Assembly (NCBI GenBank): GCA_947359465.1
Contig: OX375877.1
Location: 50,180,744 to 50,244,743 of the forward strand
Direction: 5' to 3'
Source: Metellina segmentata
Lineage: Eukaryota > Arthropoda > Arachnida > Araneae > Tetragnathidae
Length of the DNA: 64,000 nt
The notes under the pieces were generated by a model that was given only the letters and a program-made list of their open reading frames with translations, was not told where the DNA came from and made no database searches. Below, piece after piece: positions 1 through 9,905 of the stretch. Numbering within the stretch: the first letter of the stretch is position 1; every line of letters starts with the position of its first letter. The position numbers were made by a program, and so were the translations under genes.

Positions 1-470
1 TATTGGAAAAAAAAAACCATAAAAATTTTAATTTAAAAATTATTTATTTAAAGAAAATTATATTTTCACGTATTTATCTAATGTGAAATTTTCCGGAGAT
101 TTCAAAACCGTTGAACTTTTTGCTCTATCTTTAAGGATCTAGGAGATAGAAAAAAGAACTAATTTAAAACGGTTTTTTCTAGTCTGCTGACAAAACGTTC
201 CTCTGCAAAATCAAACGGAAGAGGAAAAAATAAATTTGAATCTGCGATTTTTGTGATGGTGCTATTTAAAAAGAAAAACAATAATAATTCAAATTTCCAT
301 CAAATCCATTTTAAAATGTTCTAGATTGAATTTTAAAATTCGGAGCGAACCAGAAATTGAAAAAATTCGGACTACCTGTGTGTCAAATTACATTGATGTA
401 AGTGCCATAGATTCGTCAGGACTTTGATAACGAAAAACAGACAAACACTTCCTTTTATAATAGTAGAGAC
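1..470 (+). repeat. Interspersed repeat, 3' part (class unsure)
   Basis: AT-rich, non-coding. Its 3' end (441-469, containing CTTCCTTTTATAATAGTAG) is repeated base for base at 26457-26485, where a second, longer copy ends. Ends of this style occur on RTE-like LINEs and on some Helitron-like elements; the sequence does not decide which. The element starts left of the window. Confidence 0.55.
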
Positions 471-589
471 ATCTCGAGATACTTTATTATATATTTTGAA
501 GAAGCGGTGAGTCATGAAAAAGATTTAGCACTTTCTAGTGGGTTCGGTTCCGATCCGATCCATGAAAAGAGTCGATTTTCCCATCACTA

Positions 590-1082
590 CTTTCAACGCG
601 CTATGGAATACAGAAATTATTTTCCCTTAGGAATACAATAGAATTACGGATCGCGCTGCTGTGCCTATGGTTTTCAATGCATATAGAATACTTCTGAAAA
701 TTCGTTTAGGCCAAGCTCGCTATATTTCTATTATATTCACCCGAAATATGCCTACTAATGCAAGAACTTCAGAGTACATACGTTCTTGACACAATCCTAA
801 AATTAAACAAAACAAAAGACTTAAAGAATAAAAATATGACCGTTTAAAATCAATCGCTCAATACACGATTAAAAAGTAGTGATCCTATATTTGTAACATA
901 ACACAAATAAAAATATGAACGTTTAAAATCAATCGCTCAATACACGATATGGGTAACAAATAGTGATCCTATATTTGTAACATTTATAGCAACATTTTGG
1001 AGAGGTAGAAACTACTGAATGAAAAATTTCGCAGTATCGGCCGAAAAACATTATACATTAAAAATGTTGATACATTTTTTTG
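590..1082 (+). repeat. 3' flank of a fourth tandem gene unit (gene off-window)
   Basis: Aligns with 11320-11790, which follows the 150-codon gene, and in part with 8690-9065: shared landmarks are AACGCGCT(G/A)TGGAATACAG, a tract ending in AATGCATATAGAATA, and ATGGGTAACAAATA. No gene copy precedes it in the window. Inside it, a stretch of about 75 bp (820-895) is directly repeated at 903-985, both ending in TCCTATATTTGTAACAT. Confidence 0.6.
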
Positions 1083-1089
1083 CTTCCAA

Positions 1090-1287
1090 GATGGTGTAGT
1101 CCTCACGTTGGGTTGGCATGGAAGTTTGGAGAGTGGGGTGCCAGCTCAGGTGTTGCTTCGTCATCTGACCGTGGTTCAAAATTACGAGGTGTTGTCCTCG
1201 GATCTTTACCTTAAGGGACTGATTCCGGACCGTCGTCAATAGCCCGTTGTGTTGCTCTAGTACGACATTAACTAAAAATTACGAATT
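1090..1287 (+). mobile_element. SINE, 5'-truncated body and tail
   Basis: Carries the body of the window's main SINE from the CCTCACGTTGGGTTGG region to the GTACGACATTAACTAAAAATTAC tail, with no tRNA-like head. It sits in the target word TTCCAAG, which is intact in the paralogous site near 11760 (TTCCAAGAAATTCAT). Confidence 0.8.
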
Positions 1288-1294
1288 TCCAAGA

Positions 1295-1390
1295 TGGTGC
1301 ATCAGCCGCCTCTACACCATACGCTTACAAACATCCATGCCCGTACCCGATTCGAACTAGGAACCTTCCGATCTAGAGGCTAACACGGTT
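1295..1390 (-). mobile_element. SINE head fragment, inverted relative to its neighbour
   Basis: Reverse complement of the tRNA-like head with B box (GATTCGAACTAGGAACC on + strand). It is preceded and followed by TTCCAAG, so it and the fragment at 1090-1287 occupy the same target word in opposite orientation. Either two insertions or one rearranged insertion. Confidence 0.7.
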
Positions 1391-1469
1391 CCAAGAAATT
1401 CATAATTTAACATCAAGCAATAGCGGCATTGCAAAATACACAAAAACATACTACATCAAATTGTAAATT

Positions 1470-1850
1470 CCAGAGGGTGCGAGTTCGAAATCAGCCAAGT
1501 AGCTCCCGGTACAGAGTGGGCGTGTGCACATTCATGGCTTCAAATGTCCTCGCGTGGTGTGGTAATGGTAATGGTAATGGCAATGGCAATGGTAATTTAA
1601 ATTAACGTCGTACTAGAGCAACACACCGGGCTATAGATGACGGTCCGGGATCAGTCCCTTAATGGAAAGATCCGAGTCGCGTGGTGTGGAAGTTTGGAGA
1701 GAGCGCCAGCTCAGGTATTGCATTGACATATGACCGTGGTTCAAAATTACGTGGTGTTATTCAGATATTTCCCTTGGGGATTGTTCTCAGAAGGTCATCA
1801 ATACCCCTTTGTGTTTTTCTAGTACGACGTTAATTAAATAAATACCAAAT
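1470..1850 (+). mobile_element. Older SINE subfamily, split by a younger SINE
   Basis: Head contains GCGAGTTCGAAATCAGCC (B box-like) and differs from the main head, but the body (GCGTGGTGTGGAAGTTTGGAG, then ATGACCGTGGTTCAAAATTACG) and the tail (GTACGACGTTAATTAAATAA) match the common body. Interrupted at 1563-1676 by a truncated SINE on the other strand. Confidence 0.7.
1563..1676 (-). mobile_element. 5'-truncated SINE, 114 bp, with 13-bp TSD
   Basis: Only tail and 3' body are present: TAATGG repeats, then TTAACGTCGTACTAGAGCAA. Flanked by a perfect 13-bp TSD TCGCGTGGTGTGG at 1550-1562 and 1677-1689. Clean 5' truncation with a TSD is the signature of LINE-driven target-primed reverse transcription. 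Confidence 0.9.
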
Positions 1851-1923
1851 CTATGAAGTCTCGTTTGTTTAACTTAAATTGTTCAGTTTAGAGAATTAAT
1901 TCCAAACACCAAATGGACGAAGA

Positions 1924-2252
1924 CAATTGGCAATTTTTAGTTAACGTCGTACTAGAGCAACACAACGGGCTATTGACGACGGTCCGGGATCAGTCCCTTA
2001 AGGGAAAGATCCGAGGACAACACCTCGTAATTTTGAACCACGGTCAGATGACGAAGCAACACCTGAGCTGGCACCCCACTCTCCAAACTTCCACGCCAAC
2101 CCAACGTGAGGACTTTCGGCCACGACAGATTTAAGGCGCACCAGCCGCCTCTACACCATACGTTTACAAACATCCATGCCCGGACCTGGATTCGAACCAG
2201 GAACCTTCCGATCTAGAGGCTAAAACCTTAACCACTATACCGGTTGGTCGGC
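1924..2252 (-). mobile_element. Full-length main SINE
   Basis: Reading the minus strand: GCCGACCAACCGGTATAGTG head, B box GGTTCGAATCC, body, and a tail into AAAAATTGCC. The TSD GGACGAAGA lies at 1915-1923; its partner is at the far end of the duplicated block (2817-2825), because the tandem duplication removed the inner copy. Confidence 0.9.
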
Positions 2253-2486
2253 GAAGTTTTTAGAGAGCGCCAGCTCAGGTATTGCATTGACATATGACCG
2301 TGGTTCAAAATTACGTGGTGTTATTCAGATGTTTCCCTTGGGGATTGTTCCCGGAAGGTCATCAATAGCCCTTGTGTTTTTCTAATACGACGTTAATTAA
2401 ATAAATACCAAATCTATGAAGTCTGGTTTGTTTAACTTAAATTATTCAGTTTAGAGAATTAATTCCAAACACCAAATGGACGAAGA

Positions 2487-2815
2487 CAATTGGCAATTTT
2501 TAGTTAACGTCGTACTAGAGCAACACAACGGGCTATTGACGACGGTGTGGGATCAGTCCCTTAAGGGAAAGATTCGAGGACAACACCTCGTAATTTTTAA
2601 CCACGGTCAGATCACGAAGAAACACCTGAGCTGGCACCCCACTCTCCAAACTTCCACGCCAACCTAACGTGAGGACTTTCGGCCACGACAGATTTAAGGT
2701 GTACCAGCCGCCTCTACACCATACGCTTACAAACATTCATGACCGGACCCGGATTCGAACCAGGAACCTTCCGATCTAGAGGCTAACACCTTAACCACCA
2801 TACCGGTTGGTCGGC
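2487..2815 (-). mobile_element. Full-length main SINE (duplicate of the one at 1924-2252)
   Basis: Flanked by perfect TSD GGACGAAGA at 2478-2486 and 2817-2825. Same structure as the preceding copy, 563 bp away. Confidence 0.92.
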
Positions 2816-2863
2816 AGGACGAAGAAAAATCATTTTAATGAAACCATGGTAAGAAATAATATG

Positions 2864-2957
2864 GTAATTGGTAATTTTAGTTAACGTCGTACTAGTGCAA
2901 AACAACGGGCTATTGACGACGGTCCGGGATCAGTCCCTTAAGTGAAAGATCCGATAG
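2864..2957 (-). mobile_element. 5'-truncated SINE, 94 bp, with 13-bp TSD
   Basis: Tail GGTAATTGGTAATTTTAG and the last part of the body up to GAAAGATCCGAT. Perfect TSD AAGAAATAATATG at 2851-2863 and 2958-2970. Confidence 0.92.
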
Positions 2958-2989
2958 AAGAAATAATATGTAGTAACGTTTAAAAATTA

Positions 2990-3175
2990 TTGGTATTGGT
3001 ATTTTTTAAGGCATATATGGTATTTATATTTAATTGACGTCATATTGAAGAAACATAACGGGCTATTGACGACGTTCAAGGATCTATCACAATGGGAAAG
3101 GTTCGAGAACATTGGGGTATTTTTTTTATTAACGCCACACTTGAGGAACCACGGGCTATTTTATACTAGATAGAA
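2990..3175 (-). mobile_element. Decayed SINE fragments
   Basis: Two weak minus-strand matches to the SINE 3' half: around 3035-3110 (GACGTCATATTGAAGAAACA, CGGGCTATTGACGACG) and 3130-3165 (TTAACGCCACACTTGAGGAA, CCACGGGCTATTTT). The second is also present before the other gene copy (9750-9780), so it predates the gene duplication. Confidence 0.5.
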
Positions 3176-3266
3176 ATACCTATTTACCTTTAGACCAAAG
3201 CCGCTGTACCCTGATCTCGTCAAAAATCAATTTACTATATAGGCCAGTACACAACACTTTAACAGG

Positions 3267-3273
3267 TATAAAA
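3267..3273 (+). promoter_or_regulatory. TATA-like box upstream of the 153-codon gene
   Basis: TATAAAA, about 385 bp before the ATG. The matching stretch upstream of the second gene copy is deleted (between about 9805 and 9864), so if it matters, the two copies are transcribed differently. A lone TATAAAA in AT-rich DNA is weak evidence. Confidence 0.2.
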
Positions 3274-3657
3274 CCGAGCCAAGAAAGAATTTAGAATTTA
3301 ACCTGTACAGCAGTTGTACCTTGAAAGTTACAAGATTCGTGCCAGGAAAAAATCGCGGTAGTTATATCTACAGCCGTAATCAAAAGGTAAATAGATAATA
3401 TATTTTCCTGATGTCGTTTTGATAATGCTGGCACTATAAGTTCATTCGACAAGCCAATCCTTTTTCAACAGTTAATTATGTCATGGCTAGATCTGTTCAA
3501 CAGTATTACAAGCATTGAATAAGAACTGCATACGCCCACACCGCGTTTTCCGACAAGTTTTAGAAATCTCAGGAACTCTCAACTAGACCTCCAAATCAAG
3601 CAATTGTGTTTCGAGTACATTTTTCGACAGTGGTTAACTTTTGTGTCCTCTGCATAA

Positions 3658-4119
3658 ATGGATTTACGGAAGCCTTGTTTTCAAGACGTGACGTATCTAT
3701 TCATCGCCGAGATGATAAATTTCGTCATCGAACTTTGCGGGTCAACAGTCAACGACTTAACGGAGTACTATAAATGTAACACTCCCAGAACATTCAGTGA
3801 GAGACATCGTGCTATTGTTTGGGACATAATGTGCAGCAAAGGTGGAATGTGGAGTATGCTTTTCGTGGAAAATTACTGCCAAACAGTCTTGTCTGAAAGT
3901 GAGTTTAATCGTCTCATGACTGAAGTGCACCAACAATATGTCCAAATGGAGACAGATGACGAATGTTCAGAGCAGATTTTTATCTCCTTTACCACCCAAA
4001 TAGCGATTTGGTCTCTCGTGGCCAGGCATGACTTCGGACTAGTCCAGGCTCCCGTATTGGCACTCAGTTTTATCAGTAGCGTAACCCAACCCTCAAAACG
4101 ATATTTTCAAGGATTCTAG
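3658..4119 (+). CDS. Small intronless protein, paralogue 1 (unknown family)
   Basis: 153 residues, no recognised domain, no signal peptide; mostly predicted helical, with a C-terminal hydrophobic stretch (about residues 112-140). Paralogue of the gene at 10528-10980: about half of aligned residues agree by eye, and the best-kept block is TTQIAIxSxVARHDFGLVQA, then P(V/L)LAL. Other shared words are FNRLM, YVQM and GST near residue 29. One three-residue gap separates the pair. Both copies keep an open frame, the same start context (TGCATAAATGGAT) and the same end, which random divergence would not preserve, so I take it as coding. The flanks are more alike than the coding DNA: 3' of the stop, about 38 of the first 40 bases agree. 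That points to fast or diversifying protein change. A conserved AATAAA follows at 4358. A single-exon gene or a terminal exon are both possible. Confidence 0.7.
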   Translation: MDLRKPCFQDVTYLFIAEMINFVIELCGSTVNDLTEYYKCNTPRTFSERHRAIVWDIMCSKGGMWSMLFVENYCQTVLSESEFNRLMTEVHQQYVQMETDDECSEQIFISFTTQIAIWSLVARHDFGLVQAPVLALSFISSVTQPSKRYFQGF

Positions 4120-4680
4120 TTGTTAAGAGAATGTCATTGGAATGTATTTTGTGCCATCATACATGTTGACAGACGAAGAAAACATGCATTCAAGTGTATT
4201 TGTCGAACTTATACTATTTTTTCTACACCACCTTATTGATTATGTTGCTTATTACTTACATATTACTTCTACACTATACGTAATTTTAAAATTATTCTTA
4301 AGTTCGGTTTTTATGACGCGTGCCAAACTGTAGAATACTTTTATCCTGTACTTGTTAAATAAATTGTTGAACATGATTTTGGAATACGAATAGCGTATTT
4401 TTTCGTCGTCTTTTGTTTGTGGATGTGTACGATCTTCGCAGAAAAATTGCCAAAAAGCAACACATTTTCGTATGATGTTCACGCAAATTTTTGGCCAAAC
4501 TCAATTTGAAACGTATGGTCAGATTCGATGGTGCGGTTTCTTAATAAGACAGAATATGAGCATTTAATTAACTTTACATTCATATCGTGATATGTGTCTG
4601 TTTGGCGAGGCATAAATTCAGAAAATTTCATACTTCCTTAATGTCACTTCTATTTATCCATGACTTTGCCTATTATATAA
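4120..4680 (+). other. Conserved 3' flank of paralogue 1
   Basis: Aligns with 7824-8320 and 10981-11300. Shared words include GAGAATGTCATTGGAATGTA just after the stop and TTTTTCGTCGTCTTTTGT further on. Probably 3' UTR up to the AATAAA, then spacer. Short frames in it are not kept between copies. Confidence 0.65.
4358..4363 (+). promoter_or_regulatory. Polyadenylation signal AATAAA
   Basis: AATAAA in GTTAAATAAATTGTT, about 240 bp after the stop. The same hexamer is at the matching place after the other two copies (8055-8060 and 11188-11193), which raises confidence that the unit is transcribed on the plus strand. Confidence 0.55.
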
Positions 4681-4800
4681 TCGCCACGACGAATTCTAAG
4701 TGCACCCGCCCCTTGTGTACACGATAATCTATGGCTGGATTCGAACTCGCAACCCTCCGATAGCTAATGCGATGCTGTTACTACCGCATCCCGGAAAAAA
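4680..4800 (-). mobile_element. tRNA-like SINE head, second type
   Basis: On the minus strand: GATGCGGTAGTAACAGCATC, then B box GAGTTCGAATCCAGCC, then CACAAGGGGCGGGTGCACTTAG. The last part resembles the junction of the main SINE (GGCTGGTGCACCTTAAA). A longer copy at 15336-15560 shows that this head is joined to the common body. Confidence 0.6.
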
Positions 4801-5807
4801 GACCGATCGTTTATACGTCCTGGAGTCTTAATACCCATGTATAACAAAGACAATAAACCCCCGAAAAAGAAAAAGCCTCCAATTTAATTTGGATTTCTTG
4901 AATATTATATTTAACTGATATACTTTATACTCATTTGATCTATGACTAGACAGTTGTGACTTCAATATTTGAGTTTTGCACCCAAAGATGTTGATTTCAT
5001 TAACCGGCAATCACACAGTGGCTCTACTTATTTGAATCTGCTCATGAATTTGATAATATTAAAAGCTGATTTCGTTAAGCAGTGATTCATTAACGGTGGA
5101 CGCCGTGATTTACTAGTCTACAGGATTATCTTCTAACACTGCACTTCCACTGCCGAATAAACACCACTGTTCGACTAGCGCTGACAGCACCGGATTATAG
5201 TCATTTTCAAACTGGTTTAGAAAAGGCCTCGCAAACCTGTCACTAAATACTCCAACACATCGAACAAGCTCTGATAGTCCCTGAATTTAGAAGTTGAGTA
5301 GGCGCTACTGAACGTTGCAGGAAGGGATATTTCATTAGTGTGCAGTACTGGTAGGTAATGAAATCTTTATCTTGATTGGTGACACGGTATTATGTTGGCT
5401 GTTCTCTAACTTATCTCTTAACTTCAAGACGTTGTAAGGCAAATCCAATATTTCACTGACAACCAAACCAGTGAAAAATTAGGTGATTGAGATAAGCCGC
5501 TGACGTTAACAGTGAATTTAGTTCGAATTTCATCGTATGGTGTAATGTACTCCTTTAAAGAACTACCTGCCTACCACTGAATTGATTTTCCACTCTAAGG
5601 CTCTGGATTGAAAGATAAAATTCCAAAATTTAATTCATTTTACTGTCGAGTCCTTATTATCCAAACCGAACGGAGGTCTCCGTGAATCCGTAAGTTAGCG
5701 TTGACCTTTGCGAAACCAACCTGCAATATATAGGTTAGTGCAGTTTCGATTCCTTACCTGGGAGTATTTATCTTTCTTAAATCAGTAAATGTTTTTAGTT
5801 TCCGCTA

Positions 5808-6010
5808 TTGATGGGGCCCCGGTAACGCTGTTGGAAGAGTGACGGACTACCAACCGGAAGGTTGCAAATTGGTGAGGTGTCAACCTCGTTATTTGGCTGG
5901 AGTGGTTCAAAATGACAATGTGTTGTCCACGGTTCTTTCCACTGGAGTTGATCCCACGCCGTCTTCAATAGTCCGGTTTGTTGCTCCAGTATGAATTTAA
6001 TTAACTATTT
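5808..6010 (+). mobile_element. Old SINE with a third head type
   Basis: Starts near GGGGCCCCGGTAACGCTGTT, then GTGGTTCAAAATGACAA, a CTTTCCACTGGAGTTGATCCC stretch, and ends GTTGCTCCAGTATGAATTTAATTAACTA. This body is a diverged version of the common one. Its paralogue in segment B is split by the SINE at 17103-17435. Confidence 0.55.
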
Positions 6011-7207
6011 ATCTAGCTTTTATATTTGACGGTTCCCCGATAGCCCAGTTGGCAAAATCGTGAAAGACGATACCTCGTCATTAGCAAACTTTAAAGAAGG
6101 TGGAGTCGGAACAACTCTAATTTTTATATTTAATAAATTCAAGGAGTTTTCAAAAGCTTCCTTTTACATTTTATTCCTTTCTGGGTGTATTCTTCTGTCA
6201 TTAAAAGGCTTTCTTTGTGTGTATGTCCATAATATTTGCGATGTCTGTTTTCTGTATGGCGCAGCTTAGTCAAATATGGCTCTTACGCAACGAAACCCAA
6301 ACAACTTACCAAACCAATAATGAGGAATTTTCACTGAATTTTAAGACACCTCGTTTGTTAACGAAAAGCTTTCCTTTTAAATGGATGAAAAATTGACATG
6401 TAACACATATAAAATCTTAATTGAATACATATATTTAATGGAATATTATCTGAATAAATTAGTACACATAAGTTTAGTACACATAAGCAATACGTTGTGG
6501 CGTTGTGAGAAACTTCGTTGTGCTTGACCTATAGGAAGTGTCACTTGCAGAACACGTGCCTCTACTCCATTGTGTCGTCAGAATGCCGAATATATTCCTA
6601 TCGGTTATTTTTTTGGCGAAAGTTGCTATTCTTTCGCCACGCGGTTTAAAACGACTTGAGAATAAAAGGTGGTTGTTCGTCCAGATGATCTGATTGGTTT
6701 TGACTTATACCGTTGGGTCATTTTTAAACTGCGGCACAGACGTTTGAGGCGACGGTTAGAGAAACGAAAATGTCTGAGAACAAAATGCGGCGGGTGTGGC
6801 TGTTCTCCACGTTGGCCTGTGATATACATACTTTAAAGTGTGGTTAATGTGAGCTTGTAAATAGTGTATATTTTCTTAATGTTCTTGGAATAAAAATAAT
6901 GTAAATAACTTATATGTTGGTTGTCTTCTCCTTGTGTTCGATTCGTACTGTTTTTATGCTACCATTTTGGGGCGACGACACCACAATGTAATATAGAAGA
7001 TAATTAGATACTATATATAGATATATGTATCAAAAAGGTTTAGATTCTAGGAAAAATTTTGTAAGAAGTAAAGTCTAGGTTCAAATTGAACGACTAAATG
7101 AAATGTTTGCATTTTCCAAGCACTTTTCAGAATTTTCTGGGATTGTAAAAATCTTCTGGAGGAATGGCTAGTTAAAAACAACTATTTCAGCCTCGATGTT
7201 GTAACTA

Positions 7208-7483
7208 ATGCATATTTGTGCTCTCTTCCAGGGAAGCGAAAAGCTGGACCAATACCACCTGTTGAGTGAAGTCAGGTGTCCAGAACCAGAACTCTGCAGC
7301 TGCACCCTTGTGTCACCCATTTTATCCCTTTCTGTAAATATGAAAAAATTACTGTGGACACAAGTAGAGCATTCGCACAATTTCAGAAGGCCGGTTGTCT
7401 ACACGGAATCAACTTTATACAACTGGTTCATTTGGGAAGCCGTTAGACTGAAGAGCATCAAATATTTTGTATTGAAGATCTAA
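7208..7483 (+). CDS. Possible exon or relic frame, 91 codons, unknown
   Basis: Paralogous to 21585-21854 (89 codons). Both start MHIC(A/V)LFQGS, share SVNMxKLLxT in the middle and end IKYF(V/I)LKI. Indels between the copies add up to multiples of three, so the end stays in frame, but the middle is poorly matched. A tract CTCTTCCAG|GG at the start looks like a 3' splice site, which would make this a terminal exon. It could equally be chance openness in a recent duplication. No domain seen. Confidence 0.25.
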   Translation: MHICALFQGSEKLDQYHLLSEVRCPEPELCSCTLVSPILSLSVNMKKLLWTQVEHSHNFRRPVVYTESTLYNWFIWEAVRLKSIKYFVLKI

Positions 7484-7777
7484 TGAAAACATTCTATACC
7501 CCAAAACGCGACTCTGGTCTTATTTGATCTTAATAAAACGACTTTAAAAACTATTCAACAATTATGAAATTCTGGTTGCGATGTTGAATACGAGAGGAAC
7601 ACAAATCTCGCAACAAATCGAAAAAGCCACTTTTAAATGAAATATTTTAAAGCAATTTTACATGTAGGCAGCGTTGTTCAGAAATTGTTCGTCAAAGTGA
7701 CTCAAATAAAGGTTTGGGTTTGCACAATATTTAATTTGGCATGCAACACAAAATAAAAATTTGGGGAATAGAAGAAC

Positions 7778-7823
7778 CAATAGAACAACCCAATCCCAAA
7801 CTCGATACTTTCGAGAGTTCTAG
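7778..7823 (+). pseudogene. Relic of a third copy of the small gene
   Basis: Only the last ~15 codons remain. They end TQSQTRYFREF followed by stop, matching TQPSKRYFQGF and TQHTNSYFRVF at the ends of the two open copies. The 3' flank follows directly and keeps AATAAA at 8055-8060. Upstream of 7778 the DNA is unrelated, so the body was lost by deletion. Confidence 0.7.
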
Positions 7824-8316
7824 TTGGTTTGAGAATGTCATTGGAATGTATTTTGTACCAGTATAAAAGATGACTGACGAACGAAAACATGTATCGAAAT
7901 ATATATGTCGTACTTCTACTACTTACTCAACCCAACCCTATTCATTATGTTGCTGTTTACTTACATATTCTATCCTATTCGTAATTTTAAAGTAATTACA
8001 AGGTTCGGTTTCTATGACGTGCAAAACAAGAATAATTTTATATTGTCTTTGCAAAATAAATTGAATCTAAATTGCTTGATTTTTCGTCGTCTTTTGTTTC
8101 AGTAGATGCGTAGGATCTTCGAGGAAAAAGCGCGAAAAAGCAAAAAATTTGCGTATGATGTTCACGCAAATTTTTGGTCAAACTCAAATTGAAATTTATG
8201 TTCAGAAGGGATGATTCTGTTCTTAATAAGACAGAATAGGAGCATTTAATCAACTAGTTGCTTGCCTATCGTGATATGTGTTTCTCAGCGAGGCATAAAT
8301 TCAGACTATTCAATAC

Positions 8317-8399
8317 ATGGCCCTTGTATATTGGTAAATACAAGGGCCATTGCCATTGGTAAATACAAGGGCCGTTCATGGCCCTTGTATTTACCAATG
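8317..8399. repeat. Hairpin cluster
   Basis: A 20-bp perfect stem at 8354-8373 (CATTGGTAAATACAAGGGCC) pairs with 8380-8399 around a 6-base loop. Just before it, 8317-8329 pairs with 8338-8350. In all, four copies of one ~20-bp word lie in alternating orientation. The unit is absent from the matching 3' flanks of the other gene copies, so it was inserted or expanded here. Confidence 0.85.
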
Positions 8400-8431
8400 A
8401 CGTTGCCCTGTCTATAATTTAGTATAGGTGG

Positions 8432-8545
8432 CCCGGTTGGAAAAGTAAAGGATTAGCAACAGAACGGTTGCGTGTTCAAATGCAAAAAAAGACTGACGCG
8501 TACAAATGGGATGCTTATTAAATCTGTGCTGCCTTCAAATGTAAT
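8432..8545 (+). mobile_element. SINE head, further variant
   Basis: GGCCCGGTTGGAAAAGTAAA, then GCGTGTTCAAATGC (B box-like), then TTAAATCTGTGCTGCCTTCAAATG, which parallels the head-to-body junction of other SINEs. No recognisable body follows. Confidence 0.4.
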
Positions 8546-8689
8546 CATGTACACGTGTAGCTTTACTGCTTGACGTTCGCTCTTGTGATGACTTTGAACC
8601 CCTTGACCTTCCTGGATTCACCTCTCTGCTATATTGGATTGCAAGACGTCTCATGTCTAAGAAAACAATGGCGGTCGTATTTAAAAAAA

Positions 8690-9065
8690 TAATAATGATA
8701 AGCTTTTCAATATAAGACTGATGTCCCAGTTTCCTGGTGCCAGTAGTAAGACTGATATATCAGTTTCCTGGTGCTTCAGAGTACACACTTGCGACATATG
8801 TGGCACAGTTCTAATAATAAACAAAGGAAATAGTGACTGAACGAATAAGAATATCAATGTTTAAATCGATTGCTCAATACATGATATGGGTAACAAATAA
8901 GGGTCCTGCATTTGTAACATTTACCAATATTTTGGAGAGGTAAAAATCTTACTGAGCGAAAAATTGCTCAGTAAACAATACAAAAATTTGCGGATATACG
9001 TTGAATATTTGATACAGTTTTTGATTCCAAGAAATTCAGTTTAACACATCAAGTACTCACAGAAT
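8690..9065 (+). repeat. 3' flank block of the relic gene unit
   Basis: Matches 11480-11790 and 740-1082: TTTCCTGGTG, TACACACTTGCGACAT, CATGATATGGGTAACAAATA, ATATTTTGGAGAGGTA. A short word with TTTCCTGGTGC is doubled at 8706-8775. Shows that the duplicated unit extends at least 1.2 kb beyond the gene. Confidence 0.65.
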
Positions 9066-9106
9066 TGCAAATTACACAAACAATACTACATCAAATTATA
9101 TATTCC

Positions 9107-9250
9107 AGAGGGTGCGAGTTTGAATCCAGCTGAAGAACTACCGTTAAAAAAGAGGCTTGTGTGCATTAAATTCGTCGTGGTCTTAAATGTTCCCACCTTG
9201 GCGTGGTGTGGAGGTGTTGTATTTCTCTAGTACGACGTAAATAAATATCA
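9107..9250 (+). mobile_element. Older SINE subfamily with internal deletion
   Basis: Same head as at 1470 (CAGAGGGTGCGAGTTTGAAT), the junction GTGCATTAAATTCGTCGTGG, and GGCGTGGTGTGGAGG joined directly to the tail TTTCTCTAGTACGACGTAAA. Most of the body is missing. Confidence 0.6.
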
Positions 9251-9316
9251 AATCTACGAAGTCAGGTTCGTTTAACTTAAATAATTGAGTTTAAAGAATT
9301 AATTGCATACACAAAG

Positions 9317-9425
9317 GCCGACCAACCGGTATGGTGGTTAAGGAGTTAGTCTCTGGATCGGAAGGTTCATAGCCCGTTGTGTTGCTCTAGTACGACGTTA
9401 ACTAAAATTACCGTTACCATTACCT
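9317..9425 (+). mobile_element. Main SINE with head joined to tail
   Basis: GCCGACCAACCGGTATGGTG to GGATCGGAAGGTTC, then directly ATAGCCCGTTGTGTTGCTCT and the tail ATTACCGTTACCATTACC. About 220 bp of body is deleted. Confidence 0.85.
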
Positions 9426-9469
9426 CGAATCGTTCCCTTCGTTGTTTATCATGGACCGTCACCTACTGT

Positions 9470-9742
9470 CCGGGATCAATCCCTTAAGGGAAAGATCCAA
9501 GGACAACACCTCGTAATATTGAACCACGGTCAGATGACGAGACAACACCTGAGCTGGCATCCCACTCTCCGAATTTCCACACCAACTCAACGTGAGGATT
9601 TATTTTCGGCCACGACATATTTAAGGAGCACCAGCCGCCTCTACACCATACGCTTACAAACATCCATGCCCGCACCCGGATTCGAACCAGGAACCTTCCG
9701 CTCTAGAAGCTAACACCTTAACCACTATACCGTTGGTCGGCT
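9470..9742 (-). mobile_element. Main SINE, lacking its 3' tail
   Basis: On the minus strand, head GCCGACCAACGG, B box GGTTCGAATCC, body to GATTGATCCCGGACAG; the last ~60 bp are missing. Joins sequence (9425-9470) that is also found at 13256-13300. Confidence 0.85.
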
Positions 9743-9819
9743 AACACTAGAGGAACACAACGGGCTATTTTCTACTAGAAAGGAATAATTAATTGTTTAT
9801 ACATTTAGACAACAACCGG

Positions 9820-9850
9820 TAATGGTAATGGTAATTTTAGTTAACGTCGT
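9820..9850 (-). mobile_element. 31-bp SINE insertion with 13-bp TSD
   Basis: Only TAATGG repeats and TTTTAGTTAACGTCGT, the extreme 3' end of the SINE. Perfect TSD AGACAACAACCGG at 9807-9819 and 9851-9863. The matching site before the first gene copy (about 3196) has no such insert. Confidence 0.9.
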
Positions 9851-9905
9851 AGACAACAACCGGAACTGCTGTTGTACTTTGCAAGTTATTAGTATCGCGC
9901 CAGGA

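Larger units (their letters stand above)
1690..2815. repeat. 563-bp tandem duplication, two units
   Basis: Units 1690-2252 and 2253-2815 match along their length at an offset of 563 bp. Each holds the 3' half of the older SINE, a short unique spacer and one full minus-strand main SINE. They differ by scattered substitutions, so the duplication is not an assembly copy of very recent origin. Confidence 0.9.
4800..7500. repeat. Segment A, paralogous to 15560-21880
   Basis: Long collinear match to a later segment: for instance GGAGTCTTAATACCCATGTA, CACCGGATTATAGTCATTTT, GGTTTAGAAAAGGCCTCGCA and CCGAATATATTCC occur in the same order in both. Segment A lacks the SINE and piggyBac insertions of segment B and so records the empty sites. 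Outside the frame at 7208-7483 I see no coding signal. Confidence 0.85.
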
